Shown: positions 4,829-8,570 of the stretch, one piece after another
Layout: each line of letters starts with the position of its first letter
How positions within the stretch are numbered: the stretch's first letter is position 1
Assembly: GCA_900757695.1 (NCBI GenBank)
Contig: CAAEOU010000208.1
Coordinates: 1 to 8,570 of the forward strand
Length of the DNA: 8,570 nt
Direction of reading: 5' to 3'
Origin: an uncultured Oscillospiraceae bacterium
GTDB lineage: Bacteria > Bacillota_A > Clostridia > Oscillospirales > Oscillospiraceae
The notes under the pieces: model-generated
What the model saw: the letters and a program-made list of their open reading frames with translations, nothing else
Database searches by the model: none
What the model was told of the DNA's origin: nothing
Made by a program: the position numbers and the translations under genes

Positions 4829-6463
4829 ATGTATCAGGCCCTTTACCGGAAATACCGGCCGCAGACCTTTGACGATGTTGTGGGGCAGACTGCTGTGACC
4901 ACCACCCTGAAAAATCAGCTGATTACCGGAAAGCTCAGCCATGCCTACCTTTTTACCGGCTCCAGGGGTACGGGTAAAACCACCTGTGCCAAGATACTGG
5001 CCAAGGCCGTAAACTGTGAAAATCCAGTGGATGGGAATCCCTGCAACTGCTGTGCCTCTTGCCGGGGCATTGATGCTGGAAATATCCTTGATGTACAGGA
5101 GATCGATGCAGCGTCGAATAATGGCGTAGATAATGTCCGCGCCATTCGGGATGATGCGGTATATCCTCCGGCAGAGGTAAAAAAACGGGTCTACATCATC
5201 GACGAGGTGCACATGCTTTCCATGTCCGCCTTTAATGCGCTGCTGAAAACCATCGAAGAGCCGCCGGATCATCTGATGTTTATTTTGGCCACCACGGAGC
5301 TGAATAAAGTACCGGCTACGATCCTGTCCCGGTGTCAGCGGTTTGCCTTCCGGCGCCCTACGGCGGAGGATATTACCGGACGCATCAACTATGTGGCCTA
5401 TCAGGAGGGCATCGATATCACCGCCGAGGCGGCGCAGCTGCTGGGACGGCTGGCGGACGGTGCATTCCGTGACGGCCTGAGTCTGCTGGATCAGTGTGCC
5501 AGCGCATCTGTCGGGACGCTGGATGTGGATGACGTCTACCAGACGCTGGGCCTTGCGGGGCAAAAACGAACTTCTGATATGATGGAGGCCATTGCAACCG
5601 GAGACACCCCGGCGGCGCTGGGACTGTTTTCAGAGCTTTACAGTCAGGGCAAGGACGCTTCTGCCATGCTGGAAGAGCTGTCTACTCTGGCAAGAGATAT
5701 GCTGGTCATCAAAACGGCCCCCAATGCGGGTCTTGGCATGATCTCCAGCACCTGTACTGCGGCAGAGGCAACAGCTCTGGCGGGGAAGTTCTCTCCGGCG
5801 GAGCTGCTGCGGATCATTGATCTGGTACAGGAGACCACCAACGGCTTTAAGGCCAGCCAGAACCAGCGTTTGGACGGAGAACTGTGTTTGATCCATCTGT
5901 GTCAGCCGGATCTGACCTTGGATGCCAGAGATCTATCTGCAAGAATCAGCCGGGTGGAAGATGACCTGACCGCCCGGATCATGGAGCTGGAGCAGAAGCT
6001 GAGAAGCGGAAGCTTTGTGGTAAATCCCCAGCAGGAAGCTCCACCCGGGGAGCCGGATGATGGAGAAGCGCCGCCCCCTTGGGACGATGCGGACGCACCG
6101 CCTGCACCGGAAGAGGAAGCAGGCCCCAGCATGCCGGATTCTGATGATATTTGGCGAAAGACGCTGGAAAAGGTGCTGCCGGATGTGGAAGAGCAGTACC
6201 GCGTCTTCCTGCAAAATGAATATTCCGGCCGAATGCGGGGAGATGACCTGTGGCTGACACCGCACAATGAGTTTGTCCACAATATGGTGAAGCGGGATCC
6301 GGCGGTGCTGGAAACCATCAAAAAGAAGGCTTCCGTGGTGGCTGGAAGACCGGTGCGGGTGCGTCTGGGGGAAGAAGCGGTCGGCAGTCTTGGTTCAGAC
6401 GATAAGTTTGCCCAGCTGATCGGCGATATGGGCAAGTATGACAATATGAAAGTGCAGCAGTGA
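4829..6463 (+). CDS. dnaX: DNA polymerase III subunit gamma/tau (clamp loader ATPase)
   Basis: A 544-residue AAA+ ATPase that forms the core of the clamp loader, opening the beta sliding clamp onto primed DNA and tethering polymerase at the replication fork. Seen: N-terminal YRKYRP at 6-11; Walker A GSRGTGKT at 44-51; zinc-binding C63, C72, C75 and C78; Walker B YIIDE at 122-126; the sensor stretch ATTELNKVP near 154-162; and the arginine-finger SRC motif at 167-169. Domains I-III end near residue 370. A Pro/Asp/Glu-rich linker (about 399-440) leads to a C-terminal domain (about 440-544). The start at 4829 has AGGAGGGGG a few nt upstream and the invariant family N-terminus; an upstream in-frame extension to 4625 lies inside the SRP RNA and is not real. 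It is probably transcribed by read-through from the SRP RNA promoter. No plausible programmed frameshift site lies near the domain III/IV border. Confidence 0.97.
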   Translation: MYQALYRKYRPQTFDDVVGQTAVTTTLKNQLITGKLSHAYLFTGSRGTGKTTCAKILAKAVNCENPVDGNPCNCCASCRGIDAGNILDVQEIDAASNNGVDNVRAIRDDAVYPPAEVKKRVYIIDEVHMLSMSAFNALLKTIEEPPDHLMFILATTELNKVPATILSRCQRFAFRRPTAEDITGRINYVAYQEGIDITAEAAQLLGRLADGAFRDGLSLLDQCASASVGTLDVDDVYQTLGLAGQKRTSDMMEAIATGDTPAALGLFSELYSQGKDASAMLEELSTLARDMLVIKTAPNAGLGMISSTCTAAEATALAGKFSPAELLRIIDLVQETTNGFKASQNQRLDGELCLIHLCQPDLTLDARDLSARISRVEDDLTARIMELEQKLRSGSFVVNPQQEAPPGEPDDGEAPPPWDDADAPPAPEEEAGPSMPDSDDIWRKTLEKVLPDVEEQYRVFLQNEYSGRMRGDDLWLTPHNEFVHNMVKRDPAVLETIKKKASVVAGRPVRVRLGEEAVGSLGSDDKFAQLIGDMGKYDNMKVQQ

Positions 6464-6517
6464 GCGTTCCTGCTGAGGCAATAGGCTTTTGATAATTATG
6501 AAAGTGAGGCAATTATA

Positions 6518-6871
6518 ATGGCAAAGGGTTTTCGCGGCGGCAGCCCCATGGGCGGCAATATGGCAAATATGATGAAGCAGGCGCAGAAGATGCAGCAGCA
6601 GATGCTTCAGATGCAGCAGGAGCTGGAGGAGAAGGAATATGAGGCCACGGCCGGCGGCGGTGTGGTCAAGGCTGTGATCTCCGGCAAAAAGACGCTGAAG
6701 TCCGTCACCATTGATCCCGAGGCCGTAGATCCCGAGGATGTGGAAATGCTTCAGGATCTGGTGGTAGCGGCAGTCAACGAGGCTCTTCGGAAGGCGGAAG
6801 AGGATATGAACGGCGCCATGGGCAAGCTCACCGGCGGCATGAATCTGGGCGGATTGGGCGGTCTCCTCTAA
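6518..6871 (+). CDS. ybaB: YbaB/EbfC family nucleoid-associated DNA-binding protein
   Basis: A 117-residue protein of the usual YbaB/EbfC size, a dimeric 'tweezer' that binds DNA and helps shape the nucleoid. Seen: a Gly/Met-rich start; an amphipathic Met/Gln-rich helix (about 15-40, [12 protein letters not shown] and onward) continuing into the conserved [24 protein letters not shown]; the [28 protein letters not shown] core; and a Gly/Leu-rich tail. The start has GAGG about 9 nt upstream. It follows dnaX by 54 nt and precedes recR by one base. That arrangement is widely conserved and suggests a role coupled to replication and repair, though the precise function remains poorly defined in the family. 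Confidence 0.96.
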   Translation: MAKGFRGGSPMGGNMANMMKQAQKMQQQMLQMQQELEEKEYEATAGGGVVKAVISGKKTLKSVTIDPEAVDPEDVEMLQDLVVAAVNEALRKAEEDMNGAMGKLTGGMNLGGLGGLL

Positions 6872-6872
6872 G

Positions 6873-7475
6873 ATGCGGAGCTATCCTGTCAGTCTCGAAC
6901 GGCTGGGGGAGCAGTTTGCAAAGCTCCCCGGCATTGGAACCAAAACCGCAAGGCGGCTTGCCTTCTTTGTGCTTGGCATGGAGGAAGAGGATGCCAAGGC
7001 CTTTGCGGATGCCATTTTAGAGGCTCGGCGCACGGTTCACACCTGCCCCAGATGTCAGAACCTCACGGATCAGGCGCTGTGTCCCATCTGTGAGGATGAC
7101 ACCCGAGATAACAGCATCATCTGCGTGGTGGCGGATCCCAAAGATGTTACCGCCATGGAAAAGGCGCGGGAGTACCATGGCAGCTACCATGTGCTCCACG
7201 GTGTCATTTCACCCCTTGGCAACGTGGGGCCGGAGGATCTGAAGATCAAGGAGCTGCTGCAGCGGGTGACGGAGGAAGATGTAAAAGAGGTCATTATGGC
7301 CACCAACCCGGATACCGAGGGGGAGGCCACGGCCATGTATATCAGCCGCCTTCTGCGGCCCTTTGGGGTAAAGGTGACCCGGCTGGCCTACGGCATCCCC
7401 GTGGGCGGGCAGCTGGAATATGCCGATGAGGTGACCCTGACCCGGGCACTGGAAGGCCGCATTCCAATGGAATAA
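6873..7475 (+). CDS. recR: Recombination mediator protein RecR
   Basis: A 200-residue protein, the normal RecR length. With RecO (and RecF) it helps load RecA on SSB-coated gapped DNA. Seen: a helix-hairpin-helix near 17-30 ([14 protein letters not shown]); a zinc finger with C58, C61, C70 and C73; a Toprim domain from about 80 ([10 protein letters not shown]...[14 protein letters not shown]); and the C-terminal [24 protein letters not shown] signature. The Toprim position that is Glu in E. coli RecR is Ala here; other Firmicutes also vary there, so this is not a sign of decay. The ATG lies one base after the ybaB stop and has no good Shine-Dalgarno of its own, which suggests translational coupling. 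It is the last gene of the dnaX unit. Confidence 0.97.
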   Translation: MRSYPVSLERLGEQFAKLPGIGTKTARRLAFFVLGMEEEDAKAFADAILEARRTVHTCPRCQNLTDQALCPICEDDTRDNSIICVVADPKDVTAMEKAREYHGSYHVLHGVISPLGNVGPEDLKIKELLQRVTEEDVKEVIMATNPDTEGEATAMYISRLLRPFGVKVTRLAYGIPVGGQLEYADEVTLTRALEGRIPME

Positions 7476-7486
7476 TCGAATCATGG

Positions 7487-7533
7487 AAAAGCACGAAAGC
7501 TGTGGGAATCACCAAATGCTTTCGTGCTTTTTT
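7487..7533 (+). terminator. Strong intrinsic terminator after recR
   Basis: AAAAGCACGAAAGC (7487-7500) pairs perfectly with GCTTTCGTGCTTTT (7518-7531) around a 17-nt loop, and the T-run extends to 7533. It lies 11 nt after the recR stop and ends the dnaX-ybaB-recR unit. The symmetric A and T tracts could also work from the other side. Confidence 0.92.
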
Positions 7534-7567
7534 GTGCATATTTTTAGTGCGATGTTAATCTATATGA

Positions 7568-7596
7568 ATGAAAATTCTTTTCAGCAGCGGTATAAT
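7568..7596 (+). promoter_or_regulatory. Predicted promoter of the lectin-domain gene
   Basis: ATGAAA (7568-7573), a 17-bp spacer and a perfect TATAAT (7591-7596). The start would be near 7603, leaving a leader of about 48 nt to the ATG at 7651. The -35 box matches the consensus at only four of six positions. Confidence 0.55.
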
Positions 7597-7650
7597 GTTG
7601 TCAAAATATAAATTCTTTCCAGCTTAGAGAGCGGTGGAGAGAATGGGACA

Positions 7651-8570
7651 ATGCGGCGAAAAGAAAGGGTGGAAAATGTGAAAAGAAGATTGATTTCGTG
7701 GTTGTTGGCGGTGTGTATGGTGATCGGGCTGGTGCCGGTGTGGCAGATAGAGGCGAGAGCGAAAGAATCAAGTGAAACCATACCAGATGCTACAGTGGCA
7801 TACAATGGACATTATTATGGGTTATATGATATGGGAGTATATTGGAGAGATGCGAAAGTAGCTTGTGAAAAACTAGGTGGACATCTTGTGACAATTACTT
7901 CTGAAGAAGAGCAAAATGCGCTTTTAGGACTACTTGCAAATACGACTAGAGCTGTTTTTTGGATTGGGGCCAGCAAACAGAACGGAACGTGGTCGTGGAT
8001 TACAGGAGAGAATTGGAGTTATACGAACTGGAATATTGGCGAGCATGAGCCAAGCGGTGACGGTAACTATGTTCAAATGATGGCAAAAGAGGACGGGTTT
8101 CACAATATTACAGTTGGGACATGGAATGACAAGTATGACATTAAGTTTACTGATGATTTCTGGGGGGATGTAGGCTATATTTGCGAGTGGGATTCTCTAT
8201 CGGATGTACCATTCTCATGGATCAGTTCCACCGGCTCCAACATCCCTGCGGATCAGTACGGCATTTTTGTGGTGGGTAGTGACGGAAAGCCCATTTCCGG
8301 CGCCTCGGTAACGTGGTCCTATAAAAAGGTCATTGGAAGCGATTTCAGCGAGACCAAGCAGACGGATCAAACGGGCGTTGTGCTGTTCCCGAAATATACA
8401 GTGGGAGAACCGCTGATTGAGGTGTCCTGCGATGGCTATAAGAGCTATACAAACAAGGGCACAAACTATGCAAAGAGCGACAAGGGCTACGATGTAATCA
8501 GGCTCTATAAAGAGAGCGAGTCGGACCTTTTGCTGCGCGGCAAGGCAGTCCTTCTGCAGCTTTGCGGCCC
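7651..8570 (+). CDS. Secreted C-type lectin-domain protein, 3' end cut by the window
   Basis: An open frame of 306 codons without a stop. A basic N-terminus (KRR at 11-13) and hydrophobic core (14-31) followed by EARA form a signal peptide. Residues about 49-181 are a C-type lectin-like domain: WRDAKVACEKLGGHLVTI.S.EE near 65-87, WIGA at 104-107, G.W.WITGE at 112-120, EPSG at 133-136 in place of the calcium-site EPN, WND at 158-160 and YICEW at 176-180. C72 and C178 can form the outer disulfide; the inner pair is absent. Residues about 200-290 look like a beta-sandwich of the carboxypeptidase regulatory type (DGKPISGASVTW...TDQTGVV). The protein is probably exported and may bind carbohydrate or protein on the cell surface (inference). 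GTG at 7678 is an alternative start giving a more standard signal peptide; both ribosome binding sites are weak. The lectin half is AT-richer than the second half. Confidence 0.85.
   Translation, partial: MRRKERVENVKRRLISWLLAVCMVIGLVPVWQIEARAKESSETIPDATVAYNGHYYGLYDMGVYWRDAKVACEKLGGHLVTITSEEEQNALLGLLANTTRAVFWIGASKQNGTWSWITGENWSYTNWNIGEHEPSGDGNYVQMMAKEDGFHNITVGTWNDKYDIKFTDDFWGDVGYICEWDSLSDVPFSWISSTGSNIPADQYGIFVVGSDGKPISGASVTWSYKKVIGSDFSETKQTDQTGVVLFPKYTVGEPLIEVSCDGYKSYTNKGTNYAKSDKGYDVIRLYKESESDLLLRGKAVLLQLCG

Noticed and set aside
5174..5188. Slippery A7 run in dnaX (GTA AAA AAA CGG) as a programmed frameshift making gamma
   Set aside because: It lies at about residue 118, just before Walker B. 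A frameshift there would destroy the ATPase core rather than produce a gamma-like protein, which needs a shift near residue 400-430.
6310..6335. AAA-AAG codon pair in the dnaX C-terminal part as a frameshift site
   Set aside because: It is preceded by C rather than A, so it is not the A-AAA-AAG heptamer, and it lies near residue 497, too close to the end for a gamma-type product.
7801..8220. Lectin domain as a target of a diversity-generating retroelement
   Set aside because: In those systems the variable lectin-type domain is normally C-terminal with the variable region near the gene end, and a template repeat and reverse transcriptase lie nearby. Here the domain is N-terminal and no such elements are visible, though the right side is not in view.
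1..8570. CRISPR array, tRNA, insertion sequence or prophage genes
   Set aside because: No direct repeat series, cloverleaf, transposase or phage gene was seen on either strand.

Overview
The window looks like chromosomal DNA of a moderately GC-rich Clostridia member, most likely a gut Oscillospiraceae-type anaerobe (inference). Support comes from a long Gram-positive-type SRP RNA with an Alu domain directly upstream of dnaX-ybaB-recR, the order known from Firmicutes, and from strong GGAGG-type ribosome binding sites and sigma-A-like promoters. A 4-hydroxybutyryl-CoA dehydratase-like gene fits an amino-acid or 4-aminobutyrate fermenting anaerobe.

Layout. Positions 1-1634 (minus strand) hold a short-chain dehydrogenase/reductase (SDR) gene and, after a spacer of about 200 bp rich in hairpins, the 5' part of an AbfD-like flavin/iron-sulfur dehydratase gene that runs off the left edge. 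One promoter upstream of the SDR gene probably serves both. Positions 1848-2707 (plus) hold a monocistronic unit for an unrecognised four-helix membrane protein, with an extended -10 promoter and a terminator. It converges on a MATE-family efflux transporter (2756-4144, minus), and two hairpins separate the 3' ends. Positions 4145-4452 carry no gene but hold the MATE promoter, a small palindrome and an orphan terminator-like hairpin. Positions 4453-7533 (plus) form the information-processing unit: SRP RNA, dnaX (clamp loader tau/gamma), ybaB (nucleoid-associated) and recR (recombination mediator), closed by a strong terminator. Positions 7568-8570 (plus) start a secreted C-type-lectin-domain protein cut by the right edge. 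Its lectin part is AT-richer than its following domain.

The dnaX-ybaB-recR unit links replication and recombinational repair and is ordinary. I did not find a clear new defence or mobile system. The parts most worth a second look are the lectin gene with its composition step, the structured spacer between the SDR and dehydratase genes, the unexplained hairpin between divergent promoters at 1771-1809, the orphan hairpin at 4375-4422, and the SRP RNA/dnaX junction.
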